From CAYZZU01 sp964483105 (GTDB taxonomy: Bacteria; CG2-30-53-67): 64,000 bases of DNA. Positions 1 to 8,380 of this stretch are shown one piece after another (within the stretch, counting starts at the first letter, position 1; each line of letters opens with the position of its first letter). The DNA lies in the NCBI GenBank assembly GCA_964483105.1, contig CAYZZU010000002.1, positions 61,674 through 125,673 of the forward strand, written 5' to 3'. Position numbers and translations under genes: made by a program. The notes beneath the pieces are model-generated. The model made no database searches and was not told where the DNA came from. It worked only from the letters and a program-made list of their open reading frames with translations.

Positions 1-1137
1 GGACGCGAAAAAATTCCTCTCTCCCACCCGCCTCCGGAGCAAATGGAAAACCATCGCGGCTTTTCCGTAACCGACTGCCATGGTGGCTCCATCCGTTCTC
101 CCGATAAAATCCCGGAGAGGAAATTCATTTTCCCGATTGACGTAGGCCCCGTATTGAACCAGGAGGTTCTTGCGATAGTCCGGTCCTTTTCCCTCACGCT
201 CCTCGTAGAACTGATCGGCAAGGTAGGTCGTCAGTCCCTCGGCCCAGTTGCCCCCCTCCGTATCCACAAAAACCGAATTCCCGAACCACTGGTGCAGAAT
301 CTCATGTCCTAATGAAGTCTTCACGATGAAGGGAAGTCTCACCACGGACCGTCCGAGCAGTGTGTAGGTCGGCATGGAATATCCTGTGGGAAGGAAATTT
401 TCAACAACGGAAAACCGTTTGTACGGATAAGGGGTCAGAAGCTGATCATAGAGCTTGAGATACTGCGCGGCATACTTCCTGTAGGTCCCGGCAAGTTCAC
501 GATCCTCGCGAAAAAAATAAGTGTAAAGATCGACCCCCTGGATCTTCTCGTGACCGACTTCGTAGCCCCTGGCTGCGATCAGGTTGATCCCGTCAACCGG
601 ATGAGGAAAATCGAAGTGGAATTCACGTCCTTCCGTCACGTCGCGGCTGTCGATCCGCTCCGCCTCGGCGACCGCCTCAAAACCGGAAGGAAGGAGAGCC
701 GTCAGCCGGTATGGCGTCAACCCGTCGGGCCGCGGGTACCAGAGCCCGGTGAGAAAGATCCCCCGGTCATCGATCACGCTCCCCACCTCCCCGGAATGCG
801 TATCCCGGGAAGGTTTCTTCCCTCGGAAGGTCCCCTCATAACGAATGGACAAGGAGCCGTCCACGGCAGGATCAACGCTTAAGACACCATTCCGGATCAC
901 GGCATGGATCCTTTCCCCGTTGAATCGTATCTCATGAATCGAAAGCGTTCCGGTTGCCAGAAAGAGTTTCTGCCCGGCCCGGACCCGAATCTCGGCCTTT
1001 CCCGACAGCCGCGCGTGGGGGATATCGAAGGAGATGGAAAGGTTGTAAGGATGAACGGCGGCAGGAGGCTCCGCGCCCGCCGGCGCCATAAAACAGAAGA
1101 ACAGGATGGATGTCATCACAAGGAACTGAACGGCCAT
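1..1137 (-). CDS. M1-family (gluzincin) metallopeptidase, 3' end cut by window edge
   Basis: Open to the window edge; 379 codons are visible and the C-terminus is missing. The ATG at 1137 follows an AAGGAG Shine-Dalgarno sequence and begins a hydrophobic export signal, so the protein is probably periplasmic or surface-exposed. The zinc site reads HEILHQWFGN followed by NWAEG, matching the HExxH...E signature of M1 aminopeptidases. The gap from HEILH to the downstream Glu is 17 residues rather than the usual 18. A YGKAAMVFH segment typical of M1 proteins follows. The substrate cannot be deduced. It follows the hybrid kinase gene closely in the same direction and may be co-transcribed. Confidence 0.85.
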   Translation of the reverse strand, partial: MAVQFLVMTSILFFCFMAPAGAEPPAAVHPYNLSISFDIPHARLSGKAEIRVRAGQKLFLATGTLSIHEIRFNGERIHAVIRNGVLSVDPAVDGSLSIRYEGTFRGKKPSRDTHSGEVGSVIDDRGIFLTGLWYPRPDGLTPYRLTALLPSGFEAVAEAERIDSRDVTEGREFHFDFPHPVDGINLIAARGYEVGHEKIQGVDLYTYFFREDRELAGTYRKYAAQYLKLYDQLLTPYPYKRFSVVENFLPTGYSMPTYTLLGRSVVRLPFIVKTSLGHEILHQWFGNSVFVDTEGGNWAEGLTTYLADQFYEEREGKGPDYRKNLLVQYGAYVNRENEFPLRDFIGRTDGATMAVGYGKAAMVFHLLRRRVGERNFFAS

Positions 1138-1175
1138 GGTTTCTCCTTCTTCTTCATGAAAAGTCCCGGTTTCCC

Positions 1176-3296
1176 TTATCCATCGATCCCGTCCAGAACA
1201 GACCGGACCTGAACGGCCAGGGAGCGGGGCGTGACCGGTTTCTGCAGAAAAGGGGGCTTCGGTTCCAGGACCCCCTGGTGCACAATCATATTCTCGGTAT
1301 ACCCGGACATGAAAATCACCCGAATCCCGGGATGGATCTGCCGGATCGAATCGGCCAAGTCACGGCCGTTCATCCCCGGCATGATCAGGTCTGTCAGAAG
1401 CAGATCGACGGTTTTGTCTGCGGATCTGCAGACCCGCAGGGCCTTCTCTCCATCCGCCGCCTCCAGAACGGAATACCCCAGCGGAATCAGAGTGTCCACC
1501 ACCAGTTTCCGAATCGATGGTTCATCATCCACCACCAGGACGGTCTCCGTCCCCTTCGGCAGAGCAACACTGGAAGACGACGTGGATTCTTCCTCTTTTT
1601 CCTCGGTGACCGGGAGATAGATCTTGAAAGTGCTGCCTCGTCCGGGCTCACTGTAAACCCAGATATATCCCTTATGCTGTTTGATAATGCCATAGACCGT
1701 GGCCAGGCCGAGTCCGGTGCCGCGCCCGAGTTCCTTGGTCGTGAAGAAGGGCTCGAAAATTCTTTCCCGCACCTCGGGGGACATCCCCTCCCCGTTATCC
1801 GTTACGGCCAGCAACACGTACCGACCCGGCCGAACCCCTTTGTGCATCGCCGCATAACGATCATCCAGCTCCATCTCCGCCGTCTCAATCAAAAGACGTC
1901 CGCCCTCCGGCATGGCATCGCGCGCGTTGACCGCCAGGTTCATCAGAACCTGCTCGATCTGTCCCGGATCGGCCAGCACGTTCCGGATCGTGTGAGGTGT
2001 CTCAAGCTCCACGACCACATCCTCTCCGATCATCCGCCGGAGCATTCTGGCCAGGTTTTCAACCAGGACGCTGAGGTTGATCGGCCGGACCTCAAGGACC
2101 TGTTTCCGGCTGAAAGCAAGGAGCTGACGGGTCAGGGATGCGGCCCGCTCCCCCGCCTGCCGAATCATCTCCAGTTGCTCCCGCATCGCCCCTTTTGGGG
2201 AAAGATCCATGAGGAGAAGCTCGGTATAGCCGAGGATCGTGGAAAGCAGGTTGTTGAAGTCGTGGGCCACACCCCCGGCCAGTTTTCCGACCGACTCCAT
2301 CTTCTGCGACTGGAAAAGCTGGGCCTGGAGTTTCTCCCGCTCCGCGATCTCCGCCTGAAGCTCTCTGTTCCGGGCCGAAAGCTCAGCGGTGCGCGCCCGG
2401 ACGCGGGCCTTCAGAACCAGGGTCATCGTCAGAAAAAAGAGAATCAGCACGGACCCGAAGAGGAATACCGACCGGACCCATTTCGGGAAAATGACTTTCC
2501 CGGGTCCACAGAAGCATTTCTCGATCGATCGGTAGTACAAGGAATCCGGATCCTGTTTCCATGCCGTGAGGTGCGAATCGATGGCCGCGAGCAGTTCCCG
2601 GTTCCTTCCCTTCGGAGCGGCATAATGGACCTCGATCGGGTTGAAAATGACTGCCGTTTCTTTCAACCGGGGGTAACGACGGACGTTGCCTAAGGCGAAA
2701 AGCCGGTTGATCACCCCCGCATCGGCCTTCTTCTCTTCCACATCCTTCAGAACCGTGTCATAAGCCTCGACGAAAAGCAGTTTCACCTTCAAATCAAAAT
2801 CGGACAGGAGTTCCTGAAAAACCCCGGCATGGATATCCCCCTTGAGGATCGCGACCGTTTTCCCCTGCAGGTCGAGGATCGACTCAATGCCGGAATCCGG
2901 TCGGACATAGAGACGTCCCCAGTTTTCCATGACAGTCTCCCTGTTGAAGTCGAACCGCCGGGCCCGTTTACGTGAATAGGCGATCGCCGTCAGAAGATCG
3001 ATCTGCCCGGCGTTGAGCCTCGCAAGGCACTCCGGCCAGGTCCCCTCCACATAGGAAAGCTTCCACCCCTCCCCGGCGGCTATTGCTTCCAGTAGATCGA
3101 CCATGAACCCGTGGTATCGTCCATCCGGACCGCGGAAGACCAGCGGCGGGTTTTCATAGATCCCGACCCGGACCGCCCGGTCCACGGCAAGAGAAGATTC
3201 CGGGAGAATCAGCGGGAGAGACAGGAGGAAAAAGAAGAAGAGAGGTGCTGTGATTCCGAAACCTTCTGAAACAGGGGTACGCAGTCTTCTTAGCAT
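1176..3296 (-). CDS. Hybrid sensor histidine kinase with periplasmic SBP_bac_3 sensor and C-terminal receiver
   Basis: 706 residues. Order: signal/TM near 15-32, an amino-acid-binding-protein-like (SBP_bac_3) sensor at about 40-265, TM at 275-295, coiled coil at 300-330, HisKA with GGVAHDFNN (His345), HATPase_c with the NLAVNARDA N-box and GTGLGLATVYG G-box, and a receiver with phospho-acceptor Asp636 (LLLTDLIMPG). Ligand unknown; the sensor is of the solute-binding type that reads small amino-acid-like or organic molecules. A sigma-70-like promoter ends just before the ATG with no ribosome-binding site, suggesting a leaderless mRNA. No separate output regulator is adjacent. Confidence 0.9.
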   Translation of the reverse strand: MLRRLRTPVSEGFGITAPLFFFFLLSLPLILPESSLAVDRAVRVGIYENPPLVFRGPDGRYHGFMVDLLEAIAAGEGWKLSYVEGTWPECLARLNAGQIDLLTAIAYSRKRARRFDFNRETVMENWGRLYVRPDSGIESILDLQGKTVAILKGDIHAGVFQELLSDFDLKVKLLFVEAYDTVLKDVEEKKADAGVINRLFALGNVRRYPRLKETAVIFNPIEVHYAAPKGRNRELLAAIDSHLTAWKQDPDSLYYRSIEKCFCGPGKVIFPKWVRSVFLFGSVLILFFLTMTLVLKARVRARTAELSARNRELQAEIAEREKLQAQLFQSQKMESVGKLAGGVAHDFNNLLSTILGYTELLLMDLSPKGAMREQLEMIRQAGERAASLTRQLLAFSRKQVLEVRPINLSVLVENLARMLRRMIGEDVVVELETPHTIRNVLADPGQIEQVLMNLAVNARDAMPEGGRLLIETAEMELDDRYAAMHKGVRPGRYVLLAVTDNGEGMSPEVRERIFEPFFTTKELGRGTGLGLATVYGIIKQHKGYIWVYSEPGRGSTFKIYLPVTEEKEEESTSSSSVALPKGTETVLVVDDEPSIRKLVVDTLIPLGYSVLEAADGEKALRVCRSADKTVDLLLTDLIMPGMNGRDLADSIRQIHPGIRVIFMSGYTENMIVHQGVLEPKPPFLQKPVTPRSLAVQVRSVLDGIDG

Positions 3297-3302
3297 GCGT
3301 CC

Positions 3303-3331
3303 AATCTATAGCGGCACAGGGAAGGAGTCAA
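3303..3331 (-). promoter_or_regulatory. Sigma-70-type promoter of the hybrid kinase, leaderless arrangement
   Basis: On the minus strand TTGACT, a 17-bp spacer and TAGATT are followed by only six bases before the ATG at 3296. The expected transcription start lies at or next to the start codon, and no Shine-Dalgarno sequence is present. Confidence 0.55.
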
Positions 3332-3378
3332 GAAAGATTTCCGGGAAAAAGAACGGGATCATTGAAAACAACTTCATG

Positions 3379-3624
3379 TCATTTTTTCCGGATCAGGAAG
3401 GTGTGTACCCCCCGGTCTTCCCGAACTTCCAGAACAGCGTGCCCGAGACGTTTGAAGAGCCGGGGAATGTCCGACTTCGCATCGGGATCCGTGGAGATCA
3501 CCTCCAGCACCTCTCCCGAGTGCATCCGATCCAGGGTCTGTTTGGTCTTCAAAACCGGCAGGGGACACGTCAATCCCTTGACGTCCAGCGTCCGGTCAAT
3601 TTCATGTGGATTGGAATCTACCAT
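3379..3624 (-). CDS. tusA: TusA-family sulfur carrier protein
   Basis: 81 residues, a normal TusA length. The motif GLTCPLPVLKTK carries the sulfane-binding Cys20 in the family CPxP context. TusA accepts persulfide sulfur on this Cys and passes it to partner proteins in the cytoplasm. The ATG overlaps the stop of the upstream HlyD gene, so translation is probably coupled. It is the last gene of the operon headed by the YeeE transporter. Since YeeE/TsuA and TusA act together in thiosulfate uptake in other bacteria, this one probably receives sulfur from imported thiosulfate. Confidence 0.93.
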   Translation of the reverse strand: MVDSNPHEIDRTLDVKGLTCPLPVLKTKQTLDRMHSGEVLEVISTDPDAKSDIPRLFKRLGHAVLEVREDRGVHTFLIRKK

Positions 3625-4451
3625 GATGATGGGTCCTCAGGGATCTCCGGAAACGAAACCGTGGCCGGCTGTCCTTCCCGGAAGGTGTCCGTCGATCCGG
3701 CATGAAAGGATATATCCACCCCGTAGAGCGGGGCGCCTGACTTTCCCGATTCCGGTGTCAAGCCGATGGACAACACACTTCCGGGATAGGTGCGTCCTTT
3801 CACTTTCACCATCGCCTTCTCCCCGGAAGCAAGGGTTAAGAGCTGCTCCTGACTCAGAAGCAGATGGGCCCGCATACGCCCGGTTTCGGCCAGTACAAGG
3901 AGGGGGGTCGACTGAAGACGGTTCACAATGGTCTGCCCCACTTCAACATGCCGATTCAGGACAATCCCGTCATAGGGAGCACGGATGACACTGTATTCCA
4001 GATTCAACCTGGCCCGGTCCAGATCGGCCCGGGCCGATTCCAGTCTCGTGTCGGCGGTCGTCCATCCGATCCGGGCCAATTGCAGTTCGTGGTCGGAAAG
4101 CACGGTGCGGGCATAAAGCTCTTCGGCCCGTTCCTTCTCACGCCGCGCCTCATCCAGAGCCACGGAAAGCCGCCTTACCTCGGAACGCGCCCGATCGAGT
4201 TCAATCCGGAAGGGACGCTCATCCAGTTTTAACAAAGACTGCCCCTTCTTCACACGCTCCCCCACCCGGGCCGACACTTCCACAACAATGCCGGAAACCG
4301 GAGTGCTGAGTTCCACCCGTTTTTCCCAGCCTAAAACCGCGGGGTAATCCGCGGCCCATAATAAAAGGGACCGCCCCAACAGAAACCAGAGTATGAATCC
4401 CGCCAGGACCTTTCCGATCTTGGGAAATCCCGGCGCACGGTAAGGTTTCAT
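3618..4451 (-). CDS. HlyD/RND-type membrane fusion (periplasmic adaptor) protein
   Basis: 277 residues. An N-terminal membrane anchor at about 12-33 precedes a biotinyl/lipoyl half (VSGIVVEVSARVGERVKKGQ), an alpha-hairpin coiled coil at about 90-145, the second lipoyl half (IRAPYDGIVLNRHVEVGQ) and a beta-barrel part. Adaptors of this type bridge an inner-membrane pump to a TolC channel. The TolC gene lies directly upstream with a 4-base overlap, but no pump gene (ABC, RND or MFS) is in the operon. The only inner-membrane transporter in the unit is the YeeE protein. Confidence 0.88.
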   Translation of the reverse strand: MKPYRAPGFPKIGKVLAGFILWFLLGRSLLLWAADYPAVLGWEKRVELSTPVSGIVVEVSARVGERVKKGQSLLKLDERPFRIELDRARSEVRRLSVALDEARREKERAEELYARTVLSDHELQLARIGWTTADTRLESARADLDRARLNLEYSVIRAPYDGIVLNRHVEVGQTIVNRLQSTPLLVLAETGRMRAHLLLSQEQLLTLASGEKAMVKVKGRTYPGSVLSIGLTPESGKSGAPLYGVDISFHAGSTDTFREGQPATVSFPEIPEDPSSW

Positions 4452-5824
4452 AGTCGTCCCTGTTTCTTACGGAATGATTGCTTCGCAACCCGTCCGGCCG
4501 CATTCTTCATGCCGAACACGGGTTTCCCGGTCATCGCATCCAGTTTGGCCCACTCCAGGGCCAGTTGGAACTCAATCTCCATTTTATACCGTAACGCCGC
4601 CACATGACGGGTCATCGCATCCCCCAGGTCGGTCTTGACCTCCAGCTCATAGAGTGAACGGCTGCGATCGAGATAGAGATCCCGGTATTCGATGCGGTCC
4701 CCGGCCTCGACAAGCCCCATTCTGAGCGTCTGGATTGCCTCCCAGGTTTCCAGCACTGCCTGTCTCACCTCTCTGGTCCGCCGGTCCAGTCGCGCCTGCA
4801 GACGATGCAGTTCCGCAATGTGACCCGCGAAAGCCGCGTCGACCACTCCTCCGGTCAGGAGAGGGACCTTCAACGTCATGTCCGCTCGCCATCTGTCCCG
4901 GGACCCGAAACGGCGTTTATAAAAAGCCCGCTCAATCTCTGCCGTAAGAAGAGGATTTTTACCGGCACGATCCTCCTTCAGTTTTTCCCGGGTCGACTGC
5001 ACTCGAAACCGCAGGGCGCGCAGCACCGGGTTTTTCTTCACAGCCTCCCGGATCAGTTCTTCCACTTCGGGAAGTTCCCGGTTTGTGTCCGGAAGTTCGG
5101 GCTGAACCAGAGTAGCCGGAAGCATCCCCGGACGGTTGAGAACCTCGGCAAGGAGGGCACGGCTGGTTCGCTGACGGGCCTCACTGATACTCCGTTTTCT
5201 ACGGGCCGCCCGGTACTCGCTTTTGGCCTTGAGAACCTCAATATCCGACACCTGCCCCAGTTCGTTCCGGTCCCGTAACCGGTCGTACCGCGTATAAGCC
5301 ACGGATGTGGCTTCACTGTCCCGATCATACGCCATATCAGCAAGCAGGACATTAAAAAAACGGGACATAATCTCAATACGCCGTCCCTGCCGGGCGTCTT
5401 CATAACGCCATTTCGTGGCCGAAATCTCCGACCGGGCGGCGGAAAGACCATACCGGCTTCTGCCGAAATCATAGAGACGTTTTTTCAGGTTGAAATGAAA
5501 GCTGGAGTCGTTTTTTGACTGTTCGGGTGCGAGAGGATCCGGCATGATCCACCGGAGACTCCCTGAAAAGGAGGCCCGGATTCCCAACCTCGATTTTACC
5601 GATCGACGGACGGCCTCGGCATCTTCCAGATCCGCCTCTGCCTCGGATACGGCCGGATCCGGTTCATCGGCCAGTCGAAGGGCCGCGCCCAGAGTCAGGG
5701 GATCCGGAAGAGCGGAAAGGGCCTGATCCGCCGCGCACCGGACGGGGACATAACCGGCCATGATCCAATACAGCCCCACCCCAAAAATGAAGCTCCATGG
5801 GATCGGAAAGCACCTGTCGCTCAT
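4448..5824 (-). CDS. TolC-family outer membrane channel protein
   Basis: 458 residues with two long alpha-helical repeats typical of the OEP/TolC fold, including the recurring (Y/R)DRLRDRNELGQVSDIEVLKAKSE type segment after each coiled coil. The hydrophobic stretch around residues 9-27 is consistent with export. The start overlaps the stop of the thioredoxin gene (TAATG). It presumably forms a trimeric outer-membrane duct with the downstream HlyD adaptor. Sequence similarity to the CusC-like protein at 42.6 kb is low by eye, so the two systems are not recent duplicates. Confidence 0.85.
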   Translation of the reverse strand: MSDRCFPIPWSFIFGVGLYWIMAGYVPVRCAADQALSALPDPLTLGAALRLADEPDPAVSEAEADLEDAEAVRRSVKSRLGIRASFSGSLRWIMPDPLAPEQSKNDSSFHFNLKKRLYDFGRSRYGLSAARSEISATKWRYEDARQGRRIEIMSRFFNVLLADMAYDRDSEATSVAYTRYDRLRDRNELGQVSDIEVLKAKSEYRAARRKRSISEARQRTSRALLAEVLNRPGMLPATLVQPELPDTNRELPEVEELIREAVKKNPVLRALRFRVQSTREKLKEDRAGKNPLLTAEIERAFYKRRFGSRDRWRADMTLKVPLLTGGVVDAAFAGHIAELHRLQARLDRRTREVRQAVLETWEAIQTLRMGLVEAGDRIEYRDLYLDRSRSLYELEVKTDLGDAMTRHVAALRYKMEIEFQLALEWAKLDAMTGKPVFGMKNAAGRVAKQSFRKKQGRL

Positions 5825-6372
5825 TACTCCTTATTTTCTCGATGGTGAAGGCGCTTGTAACGGATAAAGGGCATCTCCCGATAGACGCCCTTGGTTACAT
5901 ATTCTCCCAGAAGAAGGAAATCACCCGGCCGTTCCATGGCGCCGACATAGCGGGTGATCTCCTTTCCCTCCGGATCATAGAAGATCATCGTCGGCGTGGC
6001 ACGTACGCGGTGAGACAGGGCGAAATCCTTTTGACGCATGGTCTTGCCCTGAAAATCGGTGAGTTCCACATCCCCCTCCACATCAATGGAGTAGCGGAGA
6101 AAAGACTTCTCAAAAAATGTCCTGACCTCGGGGCGACTGAGCACGCGTTGTTTCATCCGGATGCAAAACGGGCAGGAATCAATTTCAAAAAAGAGGAGAA
6201 TGCCCTTCTTCCCCTCTTCCCGCACCGTCTGAAGCTCTTCCCTCAAATCCCCCATGAAGAGATCAAAAAACTCTCCGCCCGAAGGGGACGGGGGAGAATG
6301 GTCGGCCCGGACGGTCCCCCCAAAAAGGAAAATCAGAAGCAAGCCGGTCACCACGTCACGAAGAAGACGCAT
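5824..6372 (-). CDS. Periplasmic thioredoxin-fold protein (SoxW-like)
   Basis: 182 residues with a cleavable signal peptide (about residues 1-23). The active site SCPFC (Cys67, Cys70) lies in a FFEID-SCPFC-IRMK context, and the cis-Pro loop reads RATPTMIFYD. These match the thioredoxin-like proteins that reduce SoxY or other periplasmic disulfides. It lies between DUF302 and tolC genes of the YeeE operon and is a second copy of this type in the window beside the soxW gene at 17 kb. Its exact client is unknown. Confidence 0.85.
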   Translation of the reverse strand: MRLLRDVVTGLLLIFLFGGTVRADHSPPSPSGGEFFDLFMGDLREELQTVREEGKKGILLFFEIDSCPFCIRMKQRVLSRPEVRTFFEKSFLRYSIDVEGDVELTDFQGKTMRQKDFALSHRVRATPTMIFYDPEGKEITRYVGAMERPGDFLLLGEYVTKGVYREMPFIRYKRLHHRENKE

Positions 6373-6405
6373 CGTGATTCCTCACGTAAAATTCCCCGTT
6401 GCCGG

Positions 6406-6930
6406 TTATTCCTCGTAACTCTCGTGCAACTCGATCACATCATGAATGATCCCGTCCACCAGTCTTTCCACAGAATCCAGAACCGCCTGATCCTCCCGTT
6501 CCTTCCAGATCGGACGACGATAGGAAAGGTAAATCTTCCGTTCCTCATCCGGCAGGGAGTAGACCATAATCTGATAAGGACAAAAGGCGATCAGATGAGG
6601 ATCTTGTTCCAACATGTTCCTGGAAACGATGGCACTGCAGAATTCCATAACATTGGCCTTTGCAAAGACCTTACGGGTTCGGCCGAGGGCCCGGCCGGTC
6701 CGGTCGATCATTTCTCCCACATGCGATACACTGGAAATCACGAGGCCTCTGTCATTTAACGCCAGTTTCAGATCCTCCCAGACCTCATCATAGTCTCCCT
6801 GAACGGAATAGATTACAACCGGATCCTTACACGGCGGCTCCGGTCCGTTCAGTGCCTCCTGAGAAAAGGCGCAATGTGTCCCCACGAGAAGGAACAGGAC
6901 GCCGTAAAATAATCTCCGAAACTGCCTCAC
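6406..6930 (-). CDS. Exported DUF302-domain protein
   Basis: 174 residues from a GTG start at 6930, chosen because GGGAG lies eight bases upstream and the frame begins a signal peptide directly after the stop of the YeeE gene. An upstream in-frame extension into yeeE is unlikely. The body is a DUF302 domain (GDYDEVWEDLKLALNDRG...FCPYQIMVYSL). DUF302 proteins are small alpha/beta proteins often encoded next to sulfur-metabolism genes; their biochemical role is not settled. In this operon it is likely a periplasmic accessory of thiosulfate handling. Confidence 0.82.
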   Translation of the reverse strand: MRQFRRLFYGVLFLLVGTHCAFSQEALNGPEPPCKDPVVIYSVQGDYDEVWEDLKLALNDRGLVISSVSHVGEMIDRTGRALGRTRKVFAKANVMEFCSAIVSRNMLEQDPHLIAFCPYQIMVYSLPDEERKIYLSYRRPIWKEREDQAVLDSVERLVDGIIHDVIELHESYEE

Positions 6931-6932
6931 GT

Positions 6933-8165
6933 CTACATCTCCCTCATCAATTGCCAATTCATAAACTTGGCGCCCGCAATCGCCCCGATTAGAATAAAGG
7001 TCATCGTCAGGATGCTCCCGAAAGCCAGTGTGGAAAATCCGCTGAGTCCCTGTCCGATATTGCATCCCAGCCCCAGGACGGCGCCGAAACCCATCAGGAG
7101 TCCGCCGACAAGATTGTACTTAAATTGTTGCAAAGGCGGGGCCACCCAATGAAACGTTCCCGTGATGAGAGCGGCAAGGAGTGCTCCGCCGATCACTCCG
7201 AAAACGGTGGCAATCGCGAAATTCATCGTTTCCCCGGTCCATAAGATAATATACCGGAATGTCTGCGCATCCGCCAGCGCGAAGGTCAGGCTTTTGGGAC
7301 GCCAGGCCTGCAGAAGCGTCGGATCGTCCGGACCGGTAAAGGTGAAGGAATCAATAAAAGGAACAGCCTTGTATGCGACCCCATTAATCCACCAGGCCAG
7401 TATGATCGTAAGCCCGATGGCGATCCCGGCGACCGGCCAGCGCACCCCCCACCATTCCGAATCCTTCGGAGCCATGCAAACGAAGAAAAGCAACGCGGCC
7501 TCAATGATCAGAATCACCAGCCAGGAGGGGACGTGCTGAGCCAACTGCGGTATATATTGAGTTTTCATGTTCAGGGTCACATGATTGAAATAGTCGACCC
7601 GAACCTTGGCGAGAATCCCCCAGAGGGTGGCGCCGGAAGAAAAGATAAAGGCCAAGACACTCACAAGTCCACCGAGATTTCCCTCGGCGGAACGGACGAG
7701 AATTCTGCTGGCGCATCCGCCGGCGTATACGATTCCCACACCGAAGATAAACCCTCCGACAATGTAACTGAGCCATGTCACGGGGGACGCGATATAGATG
7801 CAGCGCGTGATATCCACTTCCCCCGTCTTGTACAGGATCTGAGTCCCCAGGATCGCCACGATCAGCGCCATGGCATAGGCCCGGCTCTGGCTCAGGTCCT
7901 TGATCGTGACCACGCTGTGGCATGCCGCGGCAATACAGAACTTGGAGCGCTGCACGATCGCCCCCATCAAGCCACCGACCAACAACCCGCCCAACAGAAC
8001 ATGGTTCCGTATGGAATCCTTGATCATGGCGATTTTCTCATCAGACAAGCTGTCCGGATCAAGGGAGAGAAATCCGCGCATTTGAAAGATCAGATAAAGG
8101 ACCCAGATAAATCCCATGATGATCAACAGTGTAACAATGAATTCCCTAACCTGCCGCTTTGACAT
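6933..8165 (-). CDS. YeeE/YedE (TsuA-type) thiosulfate transporter
   Basis: 410 residues, polytopic. The start at 8165 is set by GGAGGGAAAGGA just before the ATG. Three family cysteines are visible: Cys77 in RSKFCIAAA, Cys151 in AGGCASRIL and Cys368 in GLGCNIGQGLSG. In TsuA the equivalent cysteines line the thiosulfate path. It heads the operon that ends in tusA, the usual partner. A sigma-54 promoter and a 16-bp palindrome lie upstream, shared with the sox operon, so it is probably induced with thiosulfate oxidation. An additional N-terminal helix makes it longer than short YeeE forms. Confidence 0.92.
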   Translation of the reverse strand: MSKRQVREFIVTLLIIMGFIWVLYLIFQMRGFLSLDPDSLSDEKIAMIKDSIRNHVLLGGLLVGGLMGAIVQRSKFCIAAACHSVVTIKDLSQSRAYAMALIVAILGTQILYKTGEVDITRCIYIASPVTWLSYIVGGFIFGVGIVYAGGCASRILVRSAEGNLGGLVSVLAFIFSSGATLWGILAKVRVDYFNHVTLNMKTQYIPQLAQHVPSWLVILIIEAALLFFVCMAPKDSEWWGVRWPVAGIAIGLTIILAWWINGVAYKAVPFIDSFTFTGPDDPTLLQAWRPKSLTFALADAQTFRYIILWTGETMNFAIATVFGVIGGALLAALITGTFHWVAPPLQQFKYNLVGGLLMGFGAVLGLGCNIGQGLSGFSTLAFGSILTMTFILIGAIAGAKFMNWQLMREM

Positions 8166-8223
8166 TCCTTTCCCTCCGGTTTTATAATACACAATCCGCC
8201 CACATTACGATTGAGTGATGCAT

Positions 8224-8241
8224 GCATATATCATGCCTCCA
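8224..8241 (-). promoter_or_regulatory. Sigma-54 promoter of the yeeE-tusA operon
   Basis: The minus strand reads AGGCATGATATATGCATG, with GG at 8237-8236 and GC at 8225-8224, exactly ten bases apart as sigma-54 requires. The predicted start near 8212 leaves a 47-base leader with a good ribosome-binding site. The same core (GGCAT-N5-TGC) precedes the sox operon and the porin. Confidence 0.72.
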
Positions 8242-8302
8242 CATAAATAAAGCACAAAATCAATCAGTTATCCATTCGAAGTGTGAGAAAGCACAATGCG
8301 GG

Positions 8303-8318
8303 TGTTCAGAAATGTACA
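8303..8318. promoter_or_regulatory. 16-bp palindrome, probable activator binding site for yeeE operon
   Basis: Plus strand TGTTCAGAAATGTACA, an inverted repeat of the TGT-N10-ACA type bound by several NtrC-family activators. It is centred about 98 bp upstream of the predicted sigma-54 start, the usual distance. Near-identical copies occur at 17433 and 17648. Confidence 0.65.
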
Positions 8319-8380
8319 GTTGACGCCCCGGAGGTGTTCCGGAATGAACGAGAAAAATGGCACTCCGCAAATGTCTGTAA

